A DNA stretch of 64,000 bases from Anabaena cylindrica PCC 7122 (GCF_000317695.1 NC_019771.1:2236001-2300000); one strand, 5' to 3'. Counted from the first letter of the stretch, positions 41,788 to 51,319 are shown. Translations and numbers: made by a program. The notes: generated by a model not told the origin, from the sequence alone.

Positions 41788-43236
41788 ATGAAAGTAGCTC
41801 CATTACCATCCAATGAACCAGAGAGGCTAAAAGCACTAGAAAAATACCAAATTCTTGATACCGCTGAAGAACAAGGCTTTGATGATTTAACTGCTTTAGC
41901 CGCATATATTTGTAAAACTCCCATTGCCTTGATCAGCTTAATAGATGAGCATCGACAATGGTTTAAATCAAAGATTGGTTTAGAAGTAACAGAAACTCCT
42001 AAAAATATATCATTTTGCGCCCATGCTATTCTCCAACCAGAGGAAATATTAATAGTACCAAATGCCCTAGAAGATGGGCGGTTTTATGATAATCCATTAG
42101 TGACAGAAGACCCTAATATTCGGTTTTATGCAGGTACACCTCTAGTAACATCTGATGGTTTGGCTTTGGGAACTTTGTGCGCTATTGACCAAAAACCGCA
42201 CATTCTGAGTCCAGAACAAATTGCAGCACTAAAAAGATTAGGTCGTCAAGTTCTCACACAAATGGAACTGAGAATCAATTTAATGCAGTTAGAAAAAAAT
42301 ATTGTCCAGCGTCAAATAATTGAAGATGAACTACGCATCAGTAATCAAGAGCTTTCTAGTACTGTAAATAAGTTAAGAAAAACTCAAATGCAACTGATTC
42401 ATGCTGAAAAAATGTCTAGTTTAGTTCCCTTAATTACAGGTATTGCCCATGAAATTAATAACCCTGCTAACTTTATTTATGGCAATCTCAAACACGTAGA
42501 TGATAACGTCCGAGATTTATTAGATTTATTAAGTCTGTATCAAGAAAATTATCCCCATCCCAGTTCTCAAATTCAGCATAAAACCGATGCTATTGATTTT
42601 GGTTTTTTGAATGAAGATTTATTTAAAATCCTTAACTCTATGAAAGTTGGTACTCAGCGCATTCGTGAAATTGTGCTGTCGCTGCGGAACTTTTGTCGGA
42701 TAGACGAATCTGAAAAAAAATCAGTAAATATAACCACGGGTATTGATAGCACATTATTATTTTTACAGCATAGAGTGGAAGCAAAGGGACATTTTCCGAA
42801 AATAGAAGTTATTAAAGAATACGGTGAACTTCCATTAGTAGAATGCTATCCAGCACACCTAAACCAAGTTTTTATGCATTTACTTAGTAATGCTATTGAT
42901 TCTCTAGAGGAGGCATTTGTTATGCAACCTGAAAAAAAGAATGAACTCAAAATTAACATTCAGACCAAGTATGTTGAACCAGGTTTTGCTATCATCAGAA
43001 TTGCAGATAATGGAATAGGTATACCTGAATCTATTAGTAAACAAATATTTGATCCATTTTTTACAACTAAGCCTGTAGGGAGAGGGCAAGGTCTGGGATT
43101 ATCTATTAGTTATCAAATTGTAGTTGATAAACATGGTGGAATATTGAAATATATATCCCAAGAAGGAAAAGGTGCAGAATTTTGGATTGAAATACCTTGT
43201 AAAACCCTGACAGAAAGCTCTTTATCTTGTATCTAA
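41788..43236 (+). CDS. GAF-domain sensor histidine kinase
   Basis: A 482-aa soluble histidine kinase. An N-terminal GAF domain (about 22-165: FDDLTALAAYICKTPIALISLIDEHRQWFKS; FCAHAIL; GTLCAID) precedes a coiled coil. The kinase core has the H-box ITGIAHEINNPANFIYGNL, N-box LSNAIDSLEEA, IRIADNGIGIP, FDPFFTTKPVGRGQGLGLSISYQIV. No membrane segment or receiver domain is present, and no response regulator is adjacent, so its partner is unknown. The GAF domain lacks an obvious chromophore Cys of the phytochrome type. Confidence 0.93.
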   Translation: MKVAPLPSNEPERLKALEKYQILDTAEEQGFDDLTALAAYICKTPIALISLIDEHRQWFKSKIGLEVTETPKNISFCAHAILQPEEILIVPNALEDGRFYDNPLVTEDPNIRFYAGTPLVTSDGLALGTLCAIDQKPHILSPEQIAALKRLGRQVLTQMELRINLMQLEKNIVQRQIIEDELRISNQELSSTVNKLRKTQMQLIHAEKMSSLVPLITGIAHEINNPANFIYGNLKHVDDNVRDLLDLLSLYQENYPHPSSQIQHKTDAIDFGFLNEDLFKILNSMKVGTQRIREIVLSLRNFCRIDESEKKSVNITTGIDSTLLFLQHRVEAKGHFPKIEVIKEYGELPLVECYPAHLNQVFMHLLSNAIDSLEEAFVMQPEKKNELKINIQTKYVEPGFAIIRIADNGIGIPESISKQIFDPFFTTKPVGRGQGLGLSISYQIVVDKHGGILKYISQEGKGAEFWIEIPCKTLTESSLSCI

Positions 43237-43339
43237 ATTCCCTAATGCTAGTAATTGAAGTTCACCGAGAAGTTTTCCATAAAAAACTCAATCAAAAGAA
43301 TAGTGAAAAATCTGACAATTTATGATTTTTAGTTGATTT

Positions 43340-43873
43340 ATGATGAATAAAATCAATTTTGTTAGAAGTAGTAATTTAATCATGCCTAGTTCTAAAACTT
43401 TATCCACATCTTTAAATTTTCAAGAAGATTACCCATGTCCTGTTTGTAGAGTCGGTAGAATTTCTCCCATGCCATTAATGGAAGCAATGTCTTGTAACTT
43501 TTGCCAAGAAATTTTTACAGTCAACTTGGAAATACAGCAAATCAAGATGCCTTCTAGACAACCTCCGCTAGTTTGGCATTGGAATGGCTTTAAGTGGACA
43601 GAAGCCCAACTAGAAGGTGTTGAATTAGGTTGGGGTTACGTGTTAGCAGCAATGGCTTTTGTCATTTTACCAACTACCTTAATTGGCCTAGCAGCTTATT
43701 ATTTTCCTCCAAATCCTGATGTACCTCTCTCGTGGCTACCATATATCTGGACATTACTCACATTTTTGTTACATTTATCAATTATAGTTTGGATTTTTAT
43801 TGAAGTTTACCAGATTCCGATTGGGGCATATTTTCGAGCCATCAATCGTTTGAGAAATAGTGCAACAAGGTAA
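43340..43873 (+). CDS. Zinc-ribbon membrane protein, unknown function
   Basis: A 177-aa protein with a four-Cys ribbon (CPVCRVGRISPMPLMEAMSCNFC) near residues 33-56. A WHWNGFKWTEAQ segment and two membrane helices (GYVLAAMAFVILPTTLIGLAAYYF; IWTLLTFLLHLSIIVWIFIEVY) follow. The start could be 43340, 43343 or 43382. It resembles conserved hypothetical cyanobacterial membrane proteins; no function can be given. Confidence 0.75.
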   Translation: MMNKINFVRSSNLIMPSSKTLSTSLNFQEDYPCPVCRVGRISPMPLMEAMSCNFCQEIFTVNLEIQQIKMPSRQPPLVWHWNGFKWTEAQLEGVELGWGYVLAAMAFVILPTTLIGLAAYYFPPNPDVPLSWLPYIWTLLTFLLHLSIIVWIFIEVYQIPIGAYFRAINRLRNSATR

Positions 43874-44090
43874 ATTTTCATATCTATATTGTGATACATT
43901 TGGTAGCCGTAGTCATTGCCATTTGACACTTCATCGGCTAAAAATGCAAGGATTTCATGTTACCATCTGCTCTTTGTCTACTTGAGTAAAAGTATAGCAG
44001 AAGCCAACTCAATGAATCGTTATACTCAACATATAGCGACATCACTCATAATTAATTTAATTATTATTTGATTTTCCATCAACACATCAT

Positions 44091-44756
44091 ATGAGCGAAC
44101 TGGAGCGATACTACAGAATCTTAGAATTAGAACCTGGAGCAACACTAGAAGAGATCAACCAGGCTTACAAAGATTTAGTGTTTGTTTGGCATCCTGATCG
44201 CCTCCCTAAAGACAACCACCGGTTACAACAAAAAGCTCAAGACAAACTCAAAGCCTTTAATGAAGCTCGTGAAAAATTACGTTCTTTAAACGATAAGTCT
44301 CAAACTGCAAATTCTAGACCAACCCAACAAAAAAAACCATCCTCTACTTACTATCAACAACCACAAACAAACTATCAACAACCCAATCAAAATCCAGACT
44401 TGAGTGGAAAAGATTTTAGTCGCGCTAATTTAAGTAACAGAGATTTATCTGGTAGAAACCTAAGCTATGCAAATTTAAGCGGTTCTAATCTCAGTGATAC
44501 TTTTATGCACAAAGTTAATCTTAGGGGTGCGGATTTATCGGAGGCTAATTTGTTTAGAGCTAACTTGTTGTTAGCAGATATGAGAGAAGCAAATTTACGC
44601 TCGGCTAATTTGATTGGTGCGGATCTCAGCGGTGCAGACTTGCGGGGTGCAGACTTGACAGGTGCTAGAATTCGCTCAGGTGAGCGTCTACTGGTAAAAC
44701 TAATTGGTGCTAACTTAGCTGGGGCTATTATGCCAGATGGCGTAATTCATGCTTGA
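44091..44756 (+). CDS. J-domain protein with pentapeptide repeats
   Basis: A 221-aa fusion. The N-terminal J-domain (about 4-67) has YYRILELEPGATLEEINQAYKDLVFVWHPD with the HPD motif that stimulates DnaK ATPase. A Gln/Pro-rich linker (about 70-103) leads to roughly 20 pentapeptide repeats (DLSGKDFSRANLSNRDLSGR... GADLRGADLTGARI), a right-handed beta-helix. It has no Gly/Phe or zinc domain of classical DnaJ. It may bring DnaK to a specific partner; that is inferred. Confidence 0.9.
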   Translation: MSELERYYRILELEPGATLEEINQAYKDLVFVWHPDRLPKDNHRLQQKAQDKLKAFNEAREKLRSLNDKSQTANSRPTQQKKPSSTYYQQPQTNYQQPNQNPDLSGKDFSRANLSNRDLSGRNLSYANLSGSNLSDTFMHKVNLRGADLSEANLFRANLLLADMREANLRSANLIGADLSGADLRGADLTGARIRSGERLLVKLIGANLAGAIMPDGVIHA

Positions 44757-45159
44757 TCTCAATCCTAGTTACAGCAGAATTCAGGAGTCAGGAGTCAGGA
44801 GTCAGGAGTAAAACTGGCTTTGTGTATAGGTTTGAATTTAGATGTTGTACCTCCTAACTACACAAACTGCTGTATCAAGAACATAAATAACTAAGTTTAT
44901 GTACCTGCAATATGGGAAACTTCGTAATATTCCTGAGAACAGAAATTTCCCAAAAAAGGTATCCTACGTAACAGAAATATGAAAATATTCTGAGAGAAGC
45001 TAATTTATGGGTGTCTAAAATTTTCCAAACAGACTACTTAAGTTTGAATTTTTAAATTTAAACTGGAAAATAGCGACAATCATTTAGTTATAAACTCTTG
45101 TAATATCGCTTTTTGCAAATGTAATCTGGAAAGTAATTTATTTTTTTGTTTAGATCGTC
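44757..45159. other. Spacer with MITE-like element
   Basis: 403 bp with no gene visible. The first quarter is the MITE-like repeat (44769-44874). The rest is AT-rich upstream sequence of the epimerase-like gene. Confidence 0.5.
44769..44874 (+). mobile_element. MITE-like element, full copy (106 bp)
   Basis: Begins TTACAGCAGAATTCAGGAGT and ends AAACTGCTGTA. Exactly the same length as the copy at 26057-26162 and highly similar in the left half; the right half has drifted. Confidence 0.7.
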
Positions 45160-45984
45160 ATGAATATAGCAATAATTGGTTGTGGTTATGTTGGTTATGC
45201 AGTTTCTCAATATTGGCAGGAAAATAAAAATTTTATCATCACTGCAACCACAACTACTCCTGAGCGTGTATCTGATTTAAAGGCTGTAGCCCAAAAAGTT
45301 ATAGTCACCCAAGGGAATGATTTAGAATCTCTAAACTCAGTATTAAAAAATCAAGATATCGTCATATTAAGTCTAGGTGCAAAAAGTGGAAATACCTATG
45401 AAGAAACTTATCTGCAAACAGCCAAAACCTTAGTTTCTGTACTACGGCATTCTCCCAATATTCGCCAGTTGATATATACAGGAAGTTATTCAGTATACGG
45501 AGATAGAAATGGTGTTTGGGTAGATGAAGAAACACCACCAGCACCACCTAATCTAAATGCTCAAATTCTTCGCAAAACCGAAGATGTTTTACTATCAGCA
45601 GAGAATGAAAACCTCCGTGTTTGTATCTTACGTTTGGGAGGGATTTATGGGCCTGGTAGAGAATTGGTGAAAATATTTGGCCGAGTAGCTGGTACAAATC
45701 GTTCCGGTAATGGTGAAGAAATCACAAATTGGATTCACCGAGACGATATTGTTGGTGCTATAGAATTTGCACGTAACCAGCGTTTACAAGGTATTTATAA
45801 TCTAGTAGATGATTCACATCTCACCAGTCGAGAACTAATTGATAATGTGCTAACAAAACATAATTTACCTAATGTAATATGGGATGCAACAAACAAGAGT
45901 AACCGCCCCTATAATACGTGGGTGTCTAATCAAAAGATAAAAGACGCGGGATACAAGTTAATTCATCCTCAAATAACTTTTTAG
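45160..45984 (+). CDS. NAD(P)-dependent epimerase/dehydratase-like protein (SDR)
   Basis: A 274-aa extended short-chain dehydrogenase. The Rossmann motif IIGCGYVGYAVSQYW is at residue 4, and a YTGSYSVYGDRNGVWVDE segment contains the YxxxN/K-like region (SVYGD). LRLGGIYGPGRELV and NWIHRDDIVGAIEFA are typical of nucleotide-sugar epimerase relatives such as YeeZ. Substrate unknown. The hydrolase gene starts 23 bp downstream and is probably in the same operon. Confidence 0.88.
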   Translation: MNIAIIGCGYVGYAVSQYWQENKNFIITATTTTPERVSDLKAVAQKVIVTQGNDLESLNSVLKNQDIVILSLGAKSGNTYEETYLQTAKTLVSVLRHSPNIRQLIYTGSYSVYGDRNGVWVDEETPPAPPNLNAQILRKTEDVLLSAENENLRVCILRLGGIYGPGRELVKIFGRVAGTNRSGNGEEITNWIHRDDIVGAIEFARNQRLQGIYNLVDDSHLTSRELIDNVLTKHNLPNVIWDATNKSNRPYNTWVSNQKIKDAGYKLIHPQITF

Positions 45985-46007
45985 CCAGAAATACTGAATT
46001 TAGGATT

Positions 46008-46937
46008 ATGCAACCTTTTACCATAGCCAATACATCGGGGATTACAGCATCTCCTCCCAAGTTTTATGATTGGCAGAATTATCGCTGTGCTTATGAAGTA
46101 CATCAACCCATAGATTCATCTGCTGACGGTACTCCTTTACTTTTAATTCATCCTATTGGGGTAGGATTATCAAGGCAATTTTGGCAGCGATTTTGCCATG
46201 AATGGTATCAAACCAATCATCAAAATATCATTTATAATCCTGATTTATTGGGATGTGGTGAAAGTGATATGCCTCCTCTGGCTTATAAACCAATTGATTG
46301 GGCAAAACAATTACAACATTTTTTACATACAGTAGTACAAAAACCTGTGATTATAATAGCACAAGGTGCTTTATCAACAGTAGCTATTGAATTAATTAAA
46401 TTAGAGCCAAATCTAATTAAAGGACTTATACTTTCTGGTCCAACAGCTTGGAGTGTAACTACTAAAAATGCACCCAAATGGCAACAAAATCTGCTTTGGA
46501 TTATCTTTAATTCACCTCTAGGGAATGCTTTTTTCCGCTATGCACGTACACGCAAATTTTTAGTTTCTTTCTCAACTGAGAAATTGTTTGCATCTAGCGA
46601 AGCTGTAGACGAAGAATGGTTAGATACTTTAATAGCAGATGCTAAAAATATGGGTGGTCGCTATGCTGTATTTTCTTTTTTAGCTAGGTTTTGGCAACGG
46701 GATTATAGTGGTGATATTGCCTCTCTTCGACAACCGACATTAGTTGTTTTAGGAGATACAGCATCAGCTATTAGTAAGGAAGGTAAAAAGGAAACGCCTG
46801 ATGAACGTTTGGCAGATTATCTGGCTTGTCTACCTCAAGGTCGAGGCATGAAAATTAGCGGACGCAATGTTTTACCATATGAATCAACTGCTGCATTTGT
46901 GGCAACTATATCTTCATTTGTTAATGAACTTTCTTAG
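46008..46937 (+). CDS. Alpha/beta hydrolase
   Basis: A 309-aa alpha/beta-fold protein. It shows LLLIHPIGVGLSRQFWQRF (oxyanion-hole region), NPDLLGCGESDMPPLAY, and the nucleophile-elbow region VIIIAQGALSTVAIEL. There the usual G-x-S-x-G is replaced by A-Q-G-A-L, so a Ser nucleophile is missing at that spot. A cap region and FLARFWQRDYSGDIASLRQPTLVVLGD follow. The missing serine suggests a non-hydrolytic or divergent enzyme; the fold call is firm. Confidence 0.85.
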   Translation: MQPFTIANTSGITASPPKFYDWQNYRCAYEVHQPIDSSADGTPLLLIHPIGVGLSRQFWQRFCHEWYQTNHQNIIYNPDLLGCGESDMPPLAYKPIDWAKQLQHFLHTVVQKPVIIIAQGALSTVAIELIKLEPNLIKGLILSGPTAWSVTTKNAPKWQQNLLWIIFNSPLGNAFFRYARTRKFLVSFSTEKLFASSEAVDEEWLDTLIADAKNMGGRYAVFSFLARFWQRDYSGDIASLRQPTLVVLGDTASAISKEGKKETPDERLADYLACLPQGRGMKISGRNVLPYESTAAFVATISSFVNELS

Positions 46938-47210
46938 TTGACATCTTGTACTATGGCAGCCTGTAGGTAAATTGGTTTGCGCTTAAAAGCGAACTGCTTA
47001 TAAATCAAATTGGTTTTTTATACGCTGTTATAAATAGGTGAGCAGAATAAAACCAAACTGTGTAAAGAAAAGTAAACAAGTCTAAAACCCTTTTTATCCC
47101 TGCCCCCGGCCTGATCCCAACGATAATTTTTAACGCCAACCTACTTAGTTGCCACTCTCGTGTCAAACTTATAAAGGAATCTTAATGACAAAATTATAGG
47201 AGTGGTGGGA
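46938..47210. other. Upstream region of sbtA
   Basis: No gene is visible. Carbon-responsive control would be expected from knowledge of sbtA, but no regulator site could be named with confidence. Confidence 0.4.
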
Positions 47211-48182
47211 ATGGATGTGAGCTTGATTGTATCCAACATCTTGAATCCACCTGTGTTAGCTTTTTTTATGGGGATGTTGGCAGTTTTCCTAAAGTCAGAT
47301 TTGGAAATTCCAGCACCTATTCCTAAGCTGTTTTCCCTGTATTTGCTATTTGCGATTGGGTTTAAGGGTGGTGTGGAACTGGTAAAAAGCGGCATTAGCC
47401 AGGAAGTGATTTTCACTATGCTGGCAGCGATTCTAATGGCTTGCCTTGTTCCAATTTATACTTTTTTTATTCTCAAGATAAAACTGGACTCTTACAACGC
47501 TGCTGCGATCGCAGCTACCTATGGTTCAATTAGTGCCGTAACCTTTATCACGGCTAGTTCTTTTCTGACTCAACTGGGTATCAGCTTTGATGGTTATATG
47601 GTTGCAGCCCTGGCTTTGATGGAATCTCCGGCTATAGTCGTTGGTTTGATATTAGTAAAATTATTTACTGCTGATCAAAGTGACAGAGAGTTTAATTGGT
47701 CGGAAGTATTGCAAGAAGCATTTCTAAATAGTTCCGTATTTCTCCTTGTTGGTAGCCTAATTATGGGTTTACTCACAGGGGAACATGGTTGGACGACATT
47801 AAAACCGTTTACACAAGATATGTTTTACGGAGTCCTCACCTTTTTCTTATTAGATATGGGACTTCTAGCGGCAAAAAGAATCAAAGATTTGCAAAAAACA
47901 GGCGTTTTCTTAATTTTATTTGCCATACTCATACCAATCGTTAATGCTGGAATTGGTTTAATTATTGCTAAACTAATCGGTATGCCCCAAGGAGATGCTC
48001 TCTTATTTTCCGTGTTGTGTGCTAGTGCTTCTTACATTGCAGTTCCAGCAGCTATGCGGCTAACCGTTCCAGAAGCTAATCCTAGTCTATACGTTTCTAC
48101 TGCTTTAGCTGTGACATTTCCTTTTAACATCATCATTGGCATACCCTTTTATTTATACGCAATTAATATCTTTTGGAGTTGA
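47211..48182 (+). CDS. sbtA: Sodium-dependent bicarbonate transporter
   Basis: An inner-membrane HCO3-/Na+ symporter of the cyanobacterial carbon-concentrating mechanism (about 323 aa). It has ten or so helices in two halves: LNPPVLAFFMGMLAVFLKSDLEIPAPIPK at the start, SLYLLFAIGFKGGVEL, and IAATYGSISAVTFITASSFL and LLFSVLCASASYIAVPAAMRL as the two crossover regions. I chose the ATG at 47211 because AGGAG lies 8 bases upstream; a GTG at 47202 overlaps that site. sbtB follows 4 bp downstream. Confidence 0.96.
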   Translation: MDVSLIVSNILNPPVLAFFMGMLAVFLKSDLEIPAPIPKLFSLYLLFAIGFKGGVELVKSGISQEVIFTMLAAILMACLVPIYTFFILKIKLDSYNAAAIAATYGSISAVTFITASSFLTQLGISFDGYMVAALALMESPAIVVGLILVKLFTADQSDREFNWSEVLQEAFLNSSVFLLVGSLIMGLLTGEHGWTTLKPFTQDMFYGVLTFFLLDMGLLAAKRIKDLQKTGVFLILFAILIPIVNAGIGLIIAKLIGMPQGDALLFSVLCASASYIAVPAAMRLTVPEANPSLYVSTALAVTFPFNIIIGIPFYLYAINIFWS

Positions 48183-48186
48183 GATT

Positions 48187-48495
48187 ATGGAGTTAGTTAA
48201 ACGGCTAGAAATTTTTGCTAATTACGTTGAAGTCAGCAAGATTTTGGAAGCTTTAGAAAAAGCTGGTGTTCCTGAACATACGGTTATTAAGAATGTTGCC
48301 GGTAAAGGTAGAGGAGGAACAGACAGTGATGATTTAGCAATGACCTTGCTAGATAACATTTATATTATTGCTTTCTTTGCTCCTGAAAAATTGCCGCTGG
48401 TGGAGGTACAAATTAAAAAGATTTTAAATAAATTTGGTGGGACTTGTTTTATTTCTGATGCGATGGAATTGAACACAACTAAGTGTGTTGGTTAG
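48187..48495 (+). CDS. sbtB: PII-like regulator of SbtA
   Basis: A 102-aa trimeric PII-like protein that binds adenine nucleotides and controls SbtA. It has LVKRLEIFANYVEVSKILEALEKAGV at the N-terminus, a T-loop region (NVAGKGRGGTDSDDLAMTLL) and YIIAFFAPEKLPLVEVQIKKILNKFGG. It ends TTKCVG and lacks the longer CGPxGC redox tail of Synechocystis SbtB, so disulphide control may be absent. Coupled to sbtA. Confidence 0.94.
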   Translation: MELVKRLEIFANYVEVSKILEALEKAGVPEHTVIKNVAGKGRGGTDSDDLAMTLLDNIYIIAFFAPEKLPLVEVQIKKILNKFGGTCFISDAMELNTTKCVG

Positions 48496-48500
48496 GTAAA

Positions 48501-48545
48501 TTATAGCAGGAATCAGGGGTCAGAAGTCAGGAGTCAGGAGTAAAG
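48501..48545 (+). repeat. Partial MITE-like/CAGGAGT repeat
   Basis: TTATAGCAGGAATCAGGGGT and the following cagaagtcaggagtcaggagtaaa match the left part of the 26057 element. A nearby tacccattt...aaatgggta inverted repeat (about 48546-48598) adds a possible hairpin. Confidence 0.6.
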
Positions 48546-48793
48546 TACCCATTTTTTGGAATCAAATTGATGCTCACAATTGAATTGAGAAATGGGTATC
48601 TGACTTACGCCACACTACGCTATCAGCAAACCCTATTTATTTAGATTTATAAAAAACGCCATCTACGCATCCCCCTATTAGTCAATAAATCGGATATCTG
48701 TTTTTTGAAATAGTATTCTTTAGGTACAGGCGAAAAATTACTAATCTGATTAGAATACTCAAGGTGAAATTTAATTACCTTGTGTGACTAATC

Positions 48794-49948
48794 ATGGAAA
48801 ATTTCGTTTTTTACAATCCAGTTAAAATCCTATTTGGGAAAGGCCAAATTGCTAATATCGCTTCAGAAATTCCCGCAGATGCTAAAATTCTCATCACCTA
48901 TGGCGGTGGTAGCATTAAAGCCAATGGCGTTTATGACCAAGTAAAATCGGCATTAGCTGGAAGGAATGTATTTGAGTTTGGTGGTATTGAACCCAACCCT
49001 CATCTGGAAACTTTGATGAAAGCAGTGGAATTAATACGCAAAGAAGGTATTGATTTTTTGTTAGCCGTGGGTGGTGGTTCAGTTGCTGACGGGACTAAAT
49101 TTATAGCTGCTGCTGTTCCTTTTGTGGGCGAACCTTGGGATATTTTAGCAAAAGGCGCACCGATAACTGCGGCTTTACCTATGGGGGTAGTTTTGACTTT
49201 ACCCGCAACTGGTTCAGAGATGAATACAAGTTCTGTTGTTACCAAGTGGGAAACTCAAGAAAAGTTATTTTTCAGCAGTCCCCTAGTGTTTCCTAAATTT
49301 TCGGTTCTTGACCCAGAAACAACTTTTTCTCTCCCTCCTCGGCAAATTAGCAATGGTATTGTTGATGCTTTTACTCATGTGATGGAACAGTATTTAACCT
49401 ATCCGGTGAATGCACCATTACAAGACCGCATGGCTGAGTCAATCTTAAAAACCCTGATTAAGGAGGGGCCAAAAACCTTAGCAAATCCTACAGATTATGA
49501 TGCACGAGCAAATTTAGTCTGGTCTGCGACAATGGCGTTAAACGGATTAATTGCTGCTGGTGTACCTCAAGATTGGACAACTCACATGATTGGTCATGAG
49601 TTGACAGCGTTGCATGGTATGGATCATGCTCAAACTTTGGCGGTTGTGTTACCTAGTACGTTGACTATTAGACGCGATCGCAAATCACAAAAACTTTTAC
49701 AATATGCAGATAGAGTTTGGGAAATTGTCGGTGGTTCAGAAGATGAACGGATAGATGCAGCAATTACTAAAACTCGTGATTTCTTTGAATCAGTTGGTGT
49801 TCACACTCATTTATCTGACTATGGTGTGGGAGTAGAAACCATTCCCGCAGTGATCGAGAATTTAGAAAAGCATGGAATGACAGCTTTGGGGGAAAATAAA
49901 GATGTTAACCCGCAAGTTGTTGAGAAGATTTTAGCTCTTTGCGCTTAG
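48794..49948 (+). CDS. Iron-containing alcohol dehydrogenase (YqhD/BdhA-like)
   Basis: A 384-aa group III dehydrogenase, probably NADPH-dependent and acting on aldehydes or alcohols. It shows NPVKILFGKGQI, the nucleotide motif LAVGGGSVADGTKFIAAA, TLPATGSEMNTSSVVT, and metal ligands in VDAFTHVMEQYL, MIGHELTALHGMDHAQTLAVVLP. It begins FVFYNPVKIL as in YqhD/BDH enzymes. Single gene with its own hairpin after the stop. Confidence 0.93.
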   Translation: MENFVFYNPVKILFGKGQIANIASEIPADAKILITYGGGSIKANGVYDQVKSALAGRNVFEFGGIEPNPHLETLMKAVELIRKEGIDFLLAVGGGSVADGTKFIAAAVPFVGEPWDILAKGAPITAALPMGVVLTLPATGSEMNTSSVVTKWETQEKLFFSSPLVFPKFSVLDPETTFSLPPRQISNGIVDAFTHVMEQYLTYPVNAPLQDRMAESILKTLIKEGPKTLANPTDYDARANLVWSATMALNGLIAAGVPQDWTTHMIGHELTALHGMDHAQTLAVVLPSTLTIRRDRKSQKLLQYADRVWEIVGGSEDERIDAAITKTRDFFESVGVHTHLSDYGVGVETIPAVIENLEKHGMTALGENKDVNPQVVEKILALCA

Positions 49949-49962
49949 AGATTTAATTTGTA

Positions 49963-49983
49963 GGGTAGGTATTTTACCTACCC
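49963..49983 (+). terminator. Hairpin after the alcohol dehydrogenase gene
   Basis: GGGTAGGTA-ttt-TACCTACCC is a perfect 9-bp stem 15 bp after the stop. The T-run is poor, so termination may be factor-assisted. Confidence 0.65.
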
Positions 49984-50083
49984 ATAACAAAGCAATTTTT
50001 AATATCTAAAATTTTTCAACTTGGAATAACAACAATATTGCTACAAATTCTATAATATAATTATCACCACTACAGGAGTCCGT

Positions 50084-50647
50084 ATGACCCAGATATATGA
50101 GGGAGTACGCTGGACAAGCTCAGACCTTGAACTCTTGCCAGATAACGGCAACCGTTATGAGATAATTAATGGAGAATTATTTGTGACAAGAGCGCCACAT
50201 TGGAAACATCAGAAAGCTTGTACTAGAATTGCTAACTTACTCGATAGTTGGTCATTATCGACAGGTTTAGGAGAAGCTGTAACTGCTCCAGGTATTATTT
50301 TTACTGATGCTGATAATGTCATTCCTGATGTAGTTTGGGCAAGTAATGAAAGATTAGCGACTTTATTAGATGATAATGGACATTTAACAGGTGCGCCAGA
50401 ATTAGTAATTGAAGTTCTTTCTTTTGGTGTGGAAAATGAACGCCGAGATAAAGAAGTGAAATTAAAGCTTTATGCTTCTAGAGGTGTGCAGGAATATTGG
50501 ATAATGAATTGGAAGTTACAACAAATAGAAGTTTATCGAAGAGAAAGGGCAATTTTAGTATTAGTAGAAACTCTGTTTGCTAATGATGAGTTAATATCGC
50601 CTTTATTGCCTGGATTTAGTTGTATTGTGGGTCATTTATTTAAATAG
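50084..50647 (+). CDS. Uma2-family (DUF820) PD-(D/E)XK nuclease-like protein
   Basis: A 187-aa protein of a family greatly expanded in cyanobacteria. It has YEGVRWTSSDLELLPDNGNRYEIINGELFVTRAPHWKHQ, VIPDVVWA, and the nuclease-like core PELVIEVLSFGVENERRDKEVKLKLYASRGVQEYWIMN, with conserved E-x-L and K in the PD-(D/E)XK layout. Biological role unproven; TA-like or mobile roles have been suggested. A second, broken member follows. Confidence 0.9.
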   Translation: MTQIYEGVRWTSSDLELLPDNGNRYEIINGELFVTRAPHWKHQKACTRIANLLDSWSLSTGLGEAVTAPGIIFTDADNVIPDVVWASNERLATLLDDNGHLTGAPELVIEVLSFGVENERRDKEVKLKLYASRGVQEYWIMNWKLQQIEVYRRERAILVLVETLFANDELISPLLPGFSCIVGHLFK

Positions 50648-50696
50648 AAAGATTACAATTTTTTGCTCAGATTTCCAATTATAGAAAAAAGTAAAA

Positions 50697-51261
50697 ATGG
50701 TACAAGCAATAAAAAAAAACTCTCACATTAGATGAGTTTCTGCAACTACCAGAAACTAAACCTGCTAGTGAGTACATTGATGGTCAAATTATTCAAAAAC
50801 CGATGCCACAGGGAAAACATAGTATAGTTCAAGGTGAACTTGTACCTGCAATTAATTTTGTCGTAAAACCTCAAAAAATCGCTCGTGCATTTCCTGAATT
50901 GCCTTGTACCTTTGGTGGACGTTCCATAGTACCTGATATTGCAGTGTTTGTGTGGAATAGAATTCCCCGTGATGAAAATGGAGAAGTTTCTAACACATTT
51001 GCAATTTCTCCAGATTGGACAATTGAAATTTTATCACCTGATCAAAATCAGACAAAGGTAACTAAAAATATTTTGCATTGTTTAAAATATGGTACTCAAA
51101 TGGGTTGGTTAATTGACCCAAGTGAAAGGACTATTTTTGTTTATCGTCCAAATCAACAAATAGAAGTATTTGATGAATTAGATATGTTAATTCTTGTGCC
51201 ATCTTTTGCTAGTGATTTACAATTAACTGTTGGAGAGTTGTTTGCTTGGTTGTTAGAGTGA
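50697..51261 (+). pseudogene. Uma2-family gene with a frameshift in a poly-A run
   Basis: From ATG 50697 the frame reads MVQAIKKNSHIR then stops, because of nine A at 50711-50719. With eight A it continues TLTLDEFLQLPETKPASEYIDG into the downstream frame (HSIVQGELVPAINFV..., GRSIVPDIAVFVW..., TIEILSPDQNQTKVTKNILHCLKYGTQMGWLID) to 51261. It may be a true pseudogene, a sequencing error, or rescued by slippage on the A-run. Confidence 0.85.
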
Positions 51262-51319
51262 AATTGATTCTTATTTAAAATAAGAGTATAATGATTAGAG
51301 ATATTTAGGAGATGATTTT

